DNA of 64,000 nucleotides. Source: Flavobacterium phragmitis. GTDB lineage: Bacteria; Bacteroidota; Bacteroidia; Flavobacteriales; Flavobacteriaceae. Shown in pieces: positions 1 to 8,437 of this stretch. The translations under genes and the position numbers were made by a program. The first letter of the stretch is position 1. Every line of letters begins with the position of its first letter. The stretch is taken from contig NZ_FOMH01000019.1 in the NCBI RefSeq assembly GCF_900112575.1, positions 1-64,000 on the forward strand, in the 5' to 3' direction. The notes beneath the pieces were generated by a model that saw nothing but the letters and a program-made list of their open reading frames with translations, had not been told where the DNA came from and ran no database searches.

Positions 1-195
1 GTTGTCCCGCCAGGGGCACCGCAGAGTAGCTACGTTTGGAAGGGATAAGCGCTGAAAGCATATAAGCGCGAAACCCACCACAAGATGAGATTTCTTTTAA
101 GGATCGTGGAAGATGACCACGTTGATAGGCTACAGATGTAAAGGCAGTAATGTCACAGTCGAGTAGTACTAATAATCCGTAAGCTTATGTACGAA
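1..195 (+). rRNA. 23S ribosomal RNA, 3' end (partial)
   Basis: The window opens inside the 3' terminal part of 23S rRNA. The conserved stretch GTAGCTACGTTTGGAAGGG, the AACGCTGAAAGCAT-like helix and the final ACTAATAATCCGTAAGC-type end are recognisable. The 3' end near 195 is an estimate. A pyrimidine/purine-rich imperfect hairpin follows at 198-233, and 5S rRNA lies about 180 nt downstream, which is the normal order of an rrn operon. Confidence 0.93.
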
Positions 196-373
196 CTTTT
201 CCCTCCCCGGTCCCAGACCAGAGAGGGAGGAAACTTTCTAAATAAAACTATTGCATTTCTTTATCCCAGTATGTTAAGATATTGTCCGCACGCGGAAAGT
301 CAAAGGTTGTTTGTTATAAGTTATGAGTTGAAAAACTACAAACCATAAACTACAAACCATTAACTGAAAACCT

Positions 374-483
374 TAAGGTGGTTATTGCGGCGGGGCTCAC
401 CTCTTCCCATCCCGAACAGAGAAGTTAAGCCCGCCTGCGCAGATGGTACTGCAGTTTTGTGGGAGAGTATGTCGTCGCCTTTC
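374..483 (+). rRNA. rrf: 5S ribosomal RNA
   Basis: A roughly 110-nt segment carries the hallmarks of bacterial 5S rRNA: the CACCTCTTCCCATCCCGAAC block, GAAGTTAAGCCCGCC and GGGAGAGTATGTCGTCGCC. The two ends pair (GGTGGTTATTGCGG with the GTCGTCGCC end). The termini are estimated to within a few bases. It follows the 23S end and precedes a strong terminator. Confidence 0.93.
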
Positions 484-490
484 TTTTGAA

Positions 491-519
491 AACCCTGTCC
501 AAATGAACAGGGTTTTTTA
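491..519 (+). terminator. rrn operon terminator
   Basis: The arms AACCCTGT and ACAGGGTT flank a short loop and are followed by a T run, eight bases after 5S rRNA. This is a typical intrinsic terminator closing the rRNA transcript; the tRNA genes beyond it would need read-through or their own promoter. Confidence 0.8.
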
Positions 520-550
520 TTCTAACTTTTACTTATTTATAAGTAGAAAA

Positions 551-623
551 GGTACCTTAGCTCAGATGGTAGAGCAATGGACTGAAAATCCATGTGTCCC
601 TGGTTCGATCCCTGGAGGTACCA
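551..623 (+). tRNA. tRNA-Phe (GAA)
   Basis: A full cloverleaf can be drawn. The acceptor arms are GGTACCT (551-557) and AGGTACC (616-622). The anticodon stem ATGGA/TCCAT holds the loop CTGAAAA, giving anticodon GAA. The T-arm contains GGTTCGATCC. The CCA end is not encoded. The neighbour six bases downstream is tRNA-Leu. Confidence 0.95.
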
Positions 624-629
624 CATAAT

Positions 630-715
630 GCTCGGATGGTGAAATTGGTAGACACGCTGGACTTAAAATCCAGTGAACAGCAATGTTCGTGCGGGTTCAA
701 GTCCCGCTCTGAGTA
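630..715 (+). tRNA. tRNA-Leu (TAA)
   Basis: This is an 86-nt class II tRNA with a long variable arm. The acceptor arms GCTCGGA and TCTGAGT pair with two G-T wobbles. The anticodon stem CTGGA/TCCAG encloses CTTAAAA, so the anticodon is TAA. The T-arm is GCGGGTTCAAGTCCCGC. CCA is not encoded. Confidence 0.95.
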
Positions 716-718
716 CTA

Positions 719-757
719 AAACTTCAACTAGTTTTGCTAGTTGAAGTTTTTTTTTTT
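719..757 (+). terminator. tRNA operon terminator
   Basis: An 11-bp perfect hairpin (ACTTCAACTAG, loop of five, CTAGTTGAAGT) is followed by about ten T. It ends the tRNA-Phe/tRNA-Leu transcript. The 230 bases from here to the next gene show no convincing gene or promoter; a TTG-initiated frame there looks fortuitous. Confidence 0.88.
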
Positions 758-991
758 ACAGTAAACTTTCCTTTTTTAAGGTTTAAATGGATCAGGGATC
801 AGGTTCAAAAGTTGGGGATTAAGCAAAAAGATTGGATAATCTGAATAAGAAAAAATCTATATTTCTGACCCCTCTGAACTGCGCCCTGAAGGCTTTTATT
901 TTAGCATTAAAAAATTCTATAACTTCTTATGTTGTATTGGAATGTAAATTTTATAATTTTACCTTCTCTATAAATCAATATAGCCATAATT

Positions 992-1444
992 ATGCAAAAT
1001 ATCTTTCTTTTAGAAGATTGTGAAGAGTTAATTAGTCGTATTAATAAGCTAAAATCAGATTCTCAGCCACTTTGGGGTAAGATGAGTGTTGACCAAATGC
1101 TAGCTCATTGTAATGTAACTTATGAAATGGTTTATGATGATATTCATCCCAAACCTAATGCGTTTCTAAGATTAATTTTAAAATATTTTGTAAAAAAGAA
1201 AGTTGTTGACGAAACTCCTTATCCGAGAAATATAAAAACAGCACCTCAATTTATTATATCTGGAAACCGTAATTTTAATATTGAAAAAGAAAGGCTTATA
1301 TCTTATATTAAGAGAACGCAGGAATTAGGTAAAAATAGTTTTGAAGGAAAAGAATCTCTTTCTTTCGGAAAGCTAAGTTCTGAAGAATGGAATAATATGT
1401 TTGCAAAACATTTAGATCATCACTTTGCTCAATTTGGTGTATAA
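992..1444 (+). CDS. DUF1569 (DinB-like) protein
   Basis: This 150-residue protein has the layout of the DUF1569 family, a branch of the DinB/YfiT four-helix-bundle fold. The cues are the early LWGKMSVDQMLAHCN segment (around residues 27-41), a central SGNRNF stretch, and the C-terminal KHLDHHFAQFGV motif. The histidines at the ends of helices (AHC, DHHF) are positioned like the metal ligands of DinB-fold proteins, but no enzyme activity is established for this family. No signal peptide or membrane segment is seen, so it should be cytoplasmic. The following secreted NTF2-like gene starts 18 bases later, so the two may share a transcript. Confidence 0.8.
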   Translation: MQNIFLLEDCEELISRINKLKSDSQPLWGKMSVDQMLAHCNVTYEMVYDDIHPKPNAFLRLILKYFVKKKVVDETPYPRNIKTAPQFIISGNRNFNIEKERLISYIKRTQELGKNSFEGKESLSFGKLSSEEWNNMFAKHLDHHFAQFGV

Positions 1445-1462
1445 TTATATCCTTATTTACTT

Positions 1463-1897
1463 ATGAAACATTATTTTGTTTTATTTTTTCTGTTTTTTGG
1501 ATTTATTTGTAATGCGCAAAAACAAGATGTTCAAAAGTGCATAGAAACTTTTTTTGAAGGATTTCATCAAAGAGATTCTGTAAAAATTAAAACCGTCTGT
1601 GCGGATAAAATGATTCTGCAGTCCATTAGTGAAAACTCTGTTAAAGGAAATAAATTATCTAATGAAAGTGCTGTAGCATTTTATAAAGCAATAACATCTA
1701 TTCCGTTAAATATGAAATTTCAGGAAAAGATTTTAAGTTATAATATTCAGGTTGATGGAGTGATGGCGCATGTTTGGGCTCCGTATGAGTTTTATATAAA
1801 CGACAAGCTCAGTCATTCAGGTGTAAATACTTTTACTTTGTTTAAAGAAAAAGACAATTGGAAAATAATTTACTTAATTGATACAAGAAGGAAATAG
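1463..1897 (+). CDS. Secreted NTF2-like (SnoaL/lumazine-binding type) protein
   Basis: The 144-residue product starts with a clear signal peptide (Lys, hydrophobic core, cleavage after CNA in FICNAQ). The mature part looks like a cystatin-like alpha/beta fold of the NTF2/DUF4440 superfamily. It begins with an amphipathic helix (VQKCIETFFEGFHQRD), has a central HVWAPYEFYIND strand pair, and ends with FTLFKEKDNWKIIYLIDTRRK, where the F-x-x-x-x-W-K-I pattern is typical. Members bind small ligands or are enzymes, and this one cannot be assigned further. It faces the endonuclease gene convergently with only three bases between stops. Confidence 0.7.
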   Translation: MKHYFVLFFLFFGFICNAQKQDVQKCIETFFEGFHQRDSVKIKTVCADKMILQSISENSVKGNKLSNESAVAFYKAITSIPLNMKFQEKILSYNIQVDGVMAHVWAPYEFYINDKLSHSGVNTFTLFKEKDNWKIIYLIDTRRK

Positions 1898-1900
1898 TAA

Positions 1901-2551
1901 TTATTTTTTCTGATATTCAATAGAATAATATAAGCAAATATCATTTAGAAGGCACTCTTCACATTTTGGTTTTGGTCTGCAGGTTTCACGCCCCAAAAAA
2001 GAAATTGCCATTCCAATTTCTGACCAGATATTTTTAGGTAAAGCCTGCATCAAATCTTTTTCTACTTTATTTCCGTCTTTTGATTCTTTGATAATTCCAA
2101 TTCTTGGAGCAACTCTTATCACATGTAAATCTGCTATTATACCTTCTGCAGCTTGTTGGGTTTCTCTTAAAATTACATTGGCAGATTTTCTGCCTACACC
2201 TTTAAGTGCCGTTAATCCAGACATCGATAAAGGAATATCTTTATCATCTTTAATAGTTTGAGCAATATCCAAAAGCCATTGCGCTTTAGTTGGATAATTG
2301 CGTACTTTGTTTATGTAAGGAATAAAAGTTTCCAAATTAGTTTTGGACAAACTTTTTAATGTTGGAAATTTCTCAAATATATTAGGAGCAATTTTATTTA
2401 TATTAGCGTCGGAATCCTGAGCTGATAATATAACCATTACTAAAAGCTGGTATGTATTTTTATACTCTAATGGATGGCTTTTTCCTTTATACTTTTTTAA
2501 GATGGGTTTTAATTTTGTTTCCCAGTTAGAAGTTTCTCCAAATAAATCCAT
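1901..2551 (-). CDS. nth: Endonuclease III family DNA glycosylase/AP lyase
   Basis: The 216-residue protein has the length and landmarks of endonuclease III, which removes oxidised pyrimidines in base excision repair. The helix-hairpin-helix LTALKGVGRKSANVIL (around 113-128) carries the catalytic lysine (K122), and ADLHVIRVAPR carries the catalytic aspartate (D141). Four C-terminal cysteines (191, 197, 200, 206) should hold a [4Fe-4S] cluster. The first spacing is C-x5-C rather than the usual C-x6-C, and the SAQDSDANIN segment differs from the canonical SAQTTD. It may therefore be a divergent Nth paralogue rather than the sole Nth. Confidence 0.85.
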   Translation of the reverse strand: MDLFGETSNWETKLKPILKKYKGKSHPLEYKNTYQLLVMVILSAQDSDANINKIAPNIFEKFPTLKSLSKTNLETFIPYINKVRNYPTKAQWLLDIAQTIKDDKDIPLSMSGLTALKGVGRKSANVILRETQQAAEGIIADLHVIRVAPRIGIIKESKDGNKVEKDLMQALPKNIWSEIGMAISFLGRETCRPKPKCEECLLNDICLYYSIEYQKK

Positions 2552-2602
2552 TATAATAATTTTTTTTAGCTGTTCTTGATATTAAGTTAGTTATCTATAA
2601 AA

Positions 2603-3469
2603 TTAACTGATTTTCACGAACTCTAGTATCTTTTTGATAACATTTTGATTTCCAAGTATTTTTCTATGACCTAATCCGTCAGTTAGATATAAAAATCCGT
2701 TTTCAAGGTTTTGATAAATGTGAGTTCCTGCTTTTACTAGAACTTCGGGATCATCATTATCATGAATAACTAAAACAGGAATCTTTATTTTTTGAGCTGC
2801 TCGATAAGCTGAAAAGTCATCCATTTTTACCTGATATTTATCTTCAAAAAATATTCTTAAACGCTCACTGTATTCCATGTCTAGTTTTAGTTTTGAAATA
2901 AACTCATCTAAAATATCTTGTACAATATCTCCACTTCCAATGATGACAGCTTTCTTAACTTTTAAGCCATCCTTAATGGCGTTTAAAACTGACATACCAC
3001 CTAAAGAATGTCCGATTGCAATTTCAAAAAAACCGAATTGTTTCTCAATTTCGAGAATAGAAGCAATAAACTCAGACATTATGGTGTTGCTTCCTTCTGA
3101 TTTTCCATGAGCAGGTGCATCAAAACTGATGGTAGAATATCCTTGTTTTAATAATTCATCAGCAATTTTAAACAACTGTGTTCCTCTGCCAGACCAGCCG
3201 TGAACTAATAATACTTTACGTTCACTTTGCCCATAATGATATACATAAATATTTTTATTGATTACTGGCACGTATAAAAGTTGCTTTGAGCTTTTAGAAT
3301 CCATCTCAAATTCACGTTTGGGAACTTTATGTTTTATTGGGGTTGTAAATATTTTGGCAGCAAATTTAGTAGCGAGATTTTTCGATACAAATGCACAAAC
3401 CTTGGCAGATAGTATAATTATCTGTGGAATTTTTAATGATTTAATAGGATTAATTGCCTTTTTTGCCAT
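2603..3469 (-). CDS. Alpha/beta hydrolase
   Basis: This 288-residue protein is an alpha/beta-fold serine hydrolase. The oxyanion-hole segment is LLVHGWSGRG (about 87-96). The nucleophile elbow is GHSLGG, with Ser155. A candidate acid lies in HDNDDPE (about 236-242), and the catalytic histidine is in GLGHRK (His268). The N-terminal 60 residues are basic with two hydrophobic stretches and could sit at the membrane, but no cleavable signal is clear. The substrate cannot be deduced. It is transcribed divergently from glgA across about 120 bases and is not obviously part of glycogen metabolism. Confidence 0.82.
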   Translation of the reverse strand: MAKKAINPIKSLKIPQIIILSAKVCAFVSKNLATKFAAKIFTTPIKHKVPKREFEMDSKSSKQLLYVPVINKNIYVYHYGQSERKVLLVHGWSGRGTQLFKIADELLKQGYSTISFDAPAHGKSEGSNTIMSEFIASILEIEKQFGFFEIAIGHSLGGMSVLNAIKDGLKVKKAVIIGSGDIVQDILDEFISKLKLDMEYSERLRIFFEDKYQVKMDDFSAYRAAQKIKIPVLVIHDNDDPEVLVKAGTHIYQNLENGFLYLTDGLGHRKILGNQNVIKKILEFVKIS

Positions 3470-3589
3470 TTCAATAAAACTTGTTTAAGTGCAGTACTCT
3501 GCCTGTTTTTTTGCTAAATTTAAAAAAAAGATAAAAGTAGCATATTAATGATTGTTTCTTAAAAAAATAATCGCAAATTAATTTCTGAA

Positions 3590-5017
3590 ATGGAGATTTT
3601 TCATATAAGTGCAGAATGTTATCCAATGGCAAAAGTCGGTGGTTTGGCGGATGTTGTTGGAGCATTACCCAAATATCAAACAAATGCTGGACATCAAGTT
3701 AGAGTTGTTGTTCCCTGTTATGATACAAAGTTTAGAAGCGAAAATGATTTTGAATGTGTTCATTGGGGAACAGTGAAACTTGGAAATTTTGATTTTCCTT
3801 TTAGCGTTCTTAAGGAGACTACAGATAAACTAGGTTATGAATTATATCTAATAGAAATTAATGATTTGTTTAATCGTCCCAATATTTACGGATATGAAGA
3901 TGATATTGAACGATTTTTATCTTTTCAGATAGCAACTTTAGATTGGATTATAGCCAGAAATAAAATTCCTGATATAATCAATTGCCATGATCATCATACG
4001 GGATTAATTCCATTTATGTTACAGCTGGCTTATAAATATGAAATTCTCAAGGATGTAAAAACAGTTATAACTATTCATAATGGTTTATATCAAGGTTGGT
4101 TTGGATTTGATAAATTGTATTATCTACCAGAGTTCGATTTAAAACATATTGGATTGTTAGAATGGAATAATTCTATTAATTCATTAGCTGTGGGAATTAA
4201 ATGCGCGAATGCAGTAACAACAGTTTCACCAAGTTATTTGAATGAAATAAACTATGCTGCAAATGGATTGGAAAGTTTGTTTCAGGCTGTTCGCAATAAA
4301 TCAAGAGGAATTTTAAACGGAATCGATTTTGAAGTTTGGAATCCACTGAAAGATGTTATGATAGCTGAAAATTATTCTATTGAAAATTTTGAAATTGGAA
4401 AACAGAAAAATAAAGAAAAGTTATGTGAGCGGTTTGAACTGGATTCTTCAAAACCACTTTTTAGCTTTATTGGACGTTTGTTTGAAGAAAAAGGCGGAGA
4501 CTTATTGCCACAAGCATCTGCTTTGGCTTTATCAGAACATTTTGAGGAGATTAATATCTTGATTTTAGGTTCAGGAAATGCCACAATAGAATCACAATTG
4601 ACACAATTACGGAACGATTATACAGGAAATTATAACGTTTTTATAGGCTATAATGAAGAATTAGCGCACTTGATTTATGCAGGTTCAGATTATATTTTAA
4701 TGCCATCCAGAGTAGAACCTTGTGGGTTAAATCAAATGTACGCCATGCGATACGGAACAATTCCAATTGTTAGAAGAACTGGAGGTTTGCGAGATACTGT
4801 TGTAGATTATGGAGATGACGGAAATGGAATCTGTCATGATCAGTCTTCAGTTGGCGATATCTGTTATTCTATAAATCGTGCTGTTTCATTGTACGACGAT
4901 AAAATAAATTTCAATAAAGTAGTTCAGAGAGGAATGGCGACAGATCATTCCTGGGAGAGAGTTTGCCAAGAATATATCGAAATATACACCTTAATAATTG
5001 AGAAAAATGAAATTTAA
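3590..5017 (+). CDS. glgA: Glycogen synthase (ADP-glucose), GT5
   Basis: The enzyme transfers glucose from ADP-glucose to the non-reducing end of alpha-1,4-glucan. The 475 residues match bacterial GlgA in length. The N-terminal motif MAKVGGLADVVGALP contains the K-x-G-G-L nucleotide-sugar loop at Lys15. The C-terminal half has the GT-B signature PSRVEPCGLNQ, with Glu376 in the E-x7-E region, followed by RRTGGLRDTV. It is cytoplasmic and first in an operon glgA-glgC-glgB; its end overlaps the start of glgC by 11 bases, suggesting translational coupling. Confidence 0.96.
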   Translation: MEIFHISAECYPMAKVGGLADVVGALPKYQTNAGHQVRVVVPCYDTKFRSENDFECVHWGTVKLGNFDFPFSVLKETTDKLGYELYLIEINDLFNRPNIYGYEDDIERFLSFQIATLDWIIARNKIPDIINCHDHHTGLIPFMLQLAYKYEILKDVKTVITIHNGLYQGWFGFDKLYYLPEFDLKHIGLLEWNNSINSLAVGIKCANAVTTVSPSYLNEINYAANGLESLFQAVRNKSRGILNGIDFEVWNPLKDVMIAENYSIENFEIGKQKNKEKLCERFELDSSKPLFSFIGRLFEEKGGDLLPQASALALSEHFEEINILILGSGNATIESQLTQLRNDYTGNYNVFIGYNEELAHLIYAGSDYILMPSRVEPCGLNQMYAMRYGTIPIVRRTGGLRDTVVDYGDDGNGICHDQSSVGDICYSINRAVSLYDDKINFNKVVQRGMATDHSWERVCQEYIEIYTLIIEKNEI

Positions 5018-6287
5018 AAAGAAAAATGTAGTTGCTATTATTTTAGGAGGAGGACAGGGATCGCGTTTATTCCCATTGACAGAAACGAGATCAAAACCAG
5101 CTGTTCCAATTGGTGGAAAATATCGTCTAGTCGATATTCCAATTTCTAATTGTATCAATTCGGATATTTTTAAAATATTTGTTTTGACACAGTTTAACTC
5201 TGCATCTTTAAATGCTCATATCAAAAACACTTTCAATTTTAGTATTTTCAGTCAGTCCTTTGTAGATATATTGGCTGCTGAACAAACTCCAGATAATCCA
5301 ACGTGGTTTCAAGGAACTGCCGATGCCGTAAGACAGTGCATGTCACATTTTTTAAAACACGATTTTGATCATGCTTTAATTCTTTCAGGAGATCAGTTGT
5401 ATCAAATGGATTTTAATGAAATGCTGGAAGCTCATATTGCTGCCGATGCTGAAATTTCGATTGCAACTTTGCCTGTAAATGCTAAAGACGCGCCAGAATT
5501 TGGGATTCTTAAAACAGATCATGAAAATAATATTCATGCTTTTATTGAAAAACCACATGCTTCCTTACTGCCTGAATGGGAGTCAGAAGTAAGTGAACAA
5601 ATGCAAGAAAAAGGCAAAAAGTATCTTGCTTCAATGGGGATTTATATTTTTAATAAATCGTTGTTGGAAGAATTAATGGCTAATCAGGAAACAAAAGATT
5701 TTGGAAAAGAAATTATTCCGCAAGCTGTTGGAAAACATAAAATATTAAGCTATCAGTACGAAGGATATTGGACAGATATTGGAAACATCGAATCATTCTT
5801 TGAAGCTAATATTGGTTTAACGGCAGATATTCCAGAATTTAATTTATTTGATAACGAAAATAAAATTTTCACAAGGCCAAGATTATTACCGCCTTCGAAA
5901 TTTAGAAACTCAATTATTAACCAATCTTTAATTTCAGAGGGATGTATCATCAATGCTAAAGAAATTAAAAGCTCTGTAATTGGTATTCGTTCCAGAATTG
6001 GAGAAGGAACTGTTTTGGAAAACTGTTACGTTATGGGGAATGACTTCTACCAGGATCTTGACGAGTTGAATCATGAAAGCAGTATCAGTAAAATCCATGT
6101 TGGTATTGGAGAAAATTGTTTTATTAAAAATGCTTTGATAGATAAAAACGTACGCATTGGAAACAATGTTCACATCAGTGGTGGAAAGCATTTAGATAAT
6201 TTTACTAACGAACTATACAGTATAAAAGACGGAATTGTTGTGATTAAAAAGGGAGTTACACTTTCAGACAACTTCAGAATAGAATAA
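5007..6287 (+). CDS. glgC: Glucose-1-phosphate adenylyltransferase
   Basis: GlgC makes ADP-glucose from ATP and glucose-1-phosphate, the committed and usually allosterically controlled step of glycogen synthesis. The 426 residues carry the nucleotidyltransferase start IILGGGQGSRLFPLT (11-25), then ETRSKPAVPIGGKYR, the GTADAVRQ loop, and a C-terminal left-handed beta-helix of hexapeptide-like repeats. I start at the ATG at 5007; a TTG nine bases earlier in frame is less likely. It overlaps glgA by 11 bases and precedes glgB by 43 bases. Confidence 0.96.
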   Translation: MKFKKKNVVAIILGGGQGSRLFPLTETRSKPAVPIGGKYRLVDIPISNCINSDIFKIFVLTQFNSASLNAHIKNTFNFSIFSQSFVDILAAEQTPDNPTWFQGTADAVRQCMSHFLKHDFDHALILSGDQLYQMDFNEMLEAHIAADAEISIATLPVNAKDAPEFGILKTDHENNIHAFIEKPHASLLPEWESEVSEQMQEKGKKYLASMGIYIFNKSLLEELMANQETKDFGKEIIPQAVGKHKILSYQYEGYWTDIGNIESFFEANIGLTADIPEFNLFDNENKIFTRPRLLPPSKFRNSIINQSLISEGCIINAKEIKSSVIGIRSRIGEGTVLENCYVMGNDFYQDLDELNHESSISKIHVGIGENCFIKNALIDKNVRIGNNVHISGGKHLDNFTNELYSIKDGIVVIKKGVTLSDNFRIE

Positions 6288-6330
6288 AACAAAAATAAAT
6301 TCCAAAATCCAATTTATCCAAGAAACTAAT

Positions 6331-8235
6331 ATGTCTAAAGTAATTCCACATTCTCTATTTACTGATTTTGATATTGATTTATTTAAAGCCGGGAAGCATT
6401 TCAAATTATATGAAAAGTTAGGTGCTCATTTGGTTGAAGTTAATGGAGTAAAAGGCGTTTATTTCGCAGTTTGGGCTCCAACGGCACATTCTGTTTCAGT
6501 TGTGGGTGATTTTAATTACTGGACTCAAGATGAGCATAATTTGAATGTGCGCTGGGATTCTTCTGGAATTTGGGAAGGATTTATTCCAGATATTTCAAAA
6601 GGAACGCTTTATAAATATAAAATTCAATCGAATGTTAATGGTGTTATAACAGAAAAAGCAGATCCATTTGCTTTGTATTGTGAAAGACCACCGCATACTG
6701 CCTCTGTAGTCTGGGATTTAGATTATACATGGAAGGACGAAAAATGGATGCAGACACGCCAAGAAAAAAATGCTTTAGATAAACCTTATTCTGTTTACGA
6801 AGTGCATTTGGGATCTTGGAGAAGAGCAGATCATAATCGTTTCCTTACTTATCTAGAATTTGCTGATGACTTAGTCAAATATGTAAAAGAAACAGGTTTT
6901 ACTCATGTTGAGTTTATGCCTGTTATGGAATATCCGTACGATCCTTCATGGGGATATCAACTAACGGGATATTTTGCGCCGACTTCACGTTTTGGCAAAC
7001 CTCAGGATTTTATGGTTTTGGTTGATAAACTGCATCAGGAAGGAATAGGAGTAATTTTAGACTGGGTTCCGTCACATTTTCCTGATGATGCACATGGATT
7101 AGGATTCTTTGATGGTTCGCATTTATATGAACATCCTGATCGCAGAAAAGGCTATCATCCCGATTGGAAAAGTTTAGTTTTTAATTATGGAAGAAATGAA
7201 GTTCGAGCATTTTTAATTAGTAATGCCGTCTTCTGGCTTCAGAATTACCATGTGGATGGATTACGTGTTGATGCTGTTGCCTCTATGCTATATCTGGATT
7301 ATTCGAGAAAAGATGGTGAATGGGAAGCTAATATTTATGGAGGAAGAGAAAATTTAGACAGCATCAGCTTTCTTAAAGAATTTAATGAAGTAATCTATTC
7401 TAATTTTAATGGGGTTCAAACCATTGCTGAAGAAAGTACTTCTTTTCCAATGGTATCAAGACCAACATCTTTTGGAGGTTTGGGTTTTGGAATGAAATGG
7501 ATGATGGGTTGGATGCACGATACTCTCAAGTATTTTCAAAAAGAAACCGTTTACAGAAAATACCATCAGAACGATTTGACATTTTCTATGACTTATGCGT
7601 TTACGGAAAATTTTATGCTTCCGTTTTCTCATGATGAAGTGGTTTACGGAAAACAATCTCTTATCTATAAAATGCCGGGAGATGAATGGCAGCGATTTGC
7701 CAATTTAAGATTATTGTATGGTTATATGTTCACGCATCCAGGAACAAAATTATTGTTTATGGGAGCTGAGTTTGGACAAACTGGAGAATGGAATTTTGAG
7801 CAAAGTTTAGACTGGCATTTGTTACAATACGATTTTCATTCAGGCATTAAAACACTAATTACAGATTTAAATAATTTATATAAATCTTACCCTGCGCTTT
7901 ATGAAAAACAATTTTCTGGAGAAGGTTTTGAATGGATTAACTATTCGGATCATCAGAATGCAGTAATGTCTTATATCCGAAAAGGAAATAATCCAGATGA
8001 AGACGTTATTGTAGTTTGTAATTTCACTCAAGTTGTGAGAGAAAATTATAGGATAGGTGTTTCTAAAAAAGGAACATTAAAAGAAATTTTTAATACTGAT
8101 AATTCAATTTATGGAGGCAGTGGTGTTGGAAATCAGCATTCAATTGAAACAAAAGCTGTCGAATATGATGGAAGAGATTTTTCGGTTGAATTAATTCTTC
8201 CGCCATTAAGCGTAACTGTCTATTCCTTCGTTTAG
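6331..8235 (+). CDS. glgB: 1,4-alpha-glucan branching enzyme, GH13
   Basis: GlgB introduces alpha-1,6 branches into glycogen. The 634-residue chain begins with a CBM48 module (GVYFAVWAPTAHSVSVVGDFN, from about residue 43), followed by the GH13 barrel. The catalytic nucleophile is Asp314 in GLRVDAVASML, the acid/base lies in IAEEST, and the transition-state aspartate is in FSHDEVVYG. A small all-beta C-terminal domain ends with LPPLSVTVYSF. It is cytoplasmic and the last gene of the tightly spaced glg operon. The 200 bases after it contain a separate promoter-like box for the alpha-glucosidase. Confidence 0.96.
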   Translation: MSKVIPHSLFTDFDIDLFKAGKHFKLYEKLGAHLVEVNGVKGVYFAVWAPTAHSVSVVGDFNYWTQDEHNLNVRWDSSGIWEGFIPDISKGTLYKYKIQSNVNGVITEKADPFALYCERPPHTASVVWDLDYTWKDEKWMQTRQEKNALDKPYSVYEVHLGSWRRADHNRFLTYLEFADDLVKYVKETGFTHVEFMPVMEYPYDPSWGYQLTGYFAPTSRFGKPQDFMVLVDKLHQEGIGVILDWVPSHFPDDAHGLGFFDGSHLYEHPDRRKGYHPDWKSLVFNYGRNEVRAFLISNAVFWLQNYHVDGLRVDAVASMLYLDYSRKDGEWEANIYGGRENLDSISFLKEFNEVIYSNFNGVQTIAEESTSFPMVSRPTSFGGLGFGMKWMMGWMHDTLKYFQKETVYRKYHQNDLTFSMTYAFTENFMLPFSHDEVVYGKQSLIYKMPGDEWQRFANLRLLYGYMFTHPGTKLLFMGAEFGQTGEWNFEQSLDWHLLQYDFHSGIKTLITDLNNLYKSYPALYEKQFSGEGFEWINYSDHQNAVMSYIRKGNNPDEDVIVVCNFTQVVRENYRIGVSKKGTLKEIFNTDNSIYGGSGVGNQHSIETKAVEYDGRDFSVELILPPLSVTVYSFV

Positions 8236-8392
8236 AAAAATCCTACATTTATTTATATAAGCAGCGTTTTATCATTTTATCCTTTTAAAATTATCGATTT
8301 GTTGCTTTTTTGATCTCATATTTGCAAGTCAGTCAGAAAAAACGTTTTCGTGATTAAACCTTTTATTCATAGGGCTTTATCAACTTTTTTTG

Positions 8393-8400
8393 TATGTTTG
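8393..8400 (+). promoter_or_regulatory. Candidate -7 box for the GH31 gene
   Basis: TATGTTTG fits the flavobacterial -7 consensus TAnnTTTG, 37 bases upstream of the GH31 start. No good TTG is found at the expected -33 distance, so only half of the promoter is supported. It would let the GH31 gene be transcribed independently of glgACB. Confidence 0.45.
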
Positions 8401-8437
8401 AAATAGAGATTATTGTTATAATTAATTCATTGGCGAT

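Noticed and set aside
331..362. Direct repeat of AAACTACAAACCAT in the 23S-5S spacer
   Set aside because: Two short AT-rich copies in a spacer known to vary; no sign of function.
443..628. 61-codon open frame across 5S rRNA and tRNA-Phe
   Set aside because: It overlaps two structural RNA genes and a terminator; it is a chance frame.
832..1023. 63-codon TTG-started frame before the DUF1569 gene
   Set aside because: It overlaps the start of a well-supported gene, lacks any family pattern and begins with TTG in AT-rich sequence.
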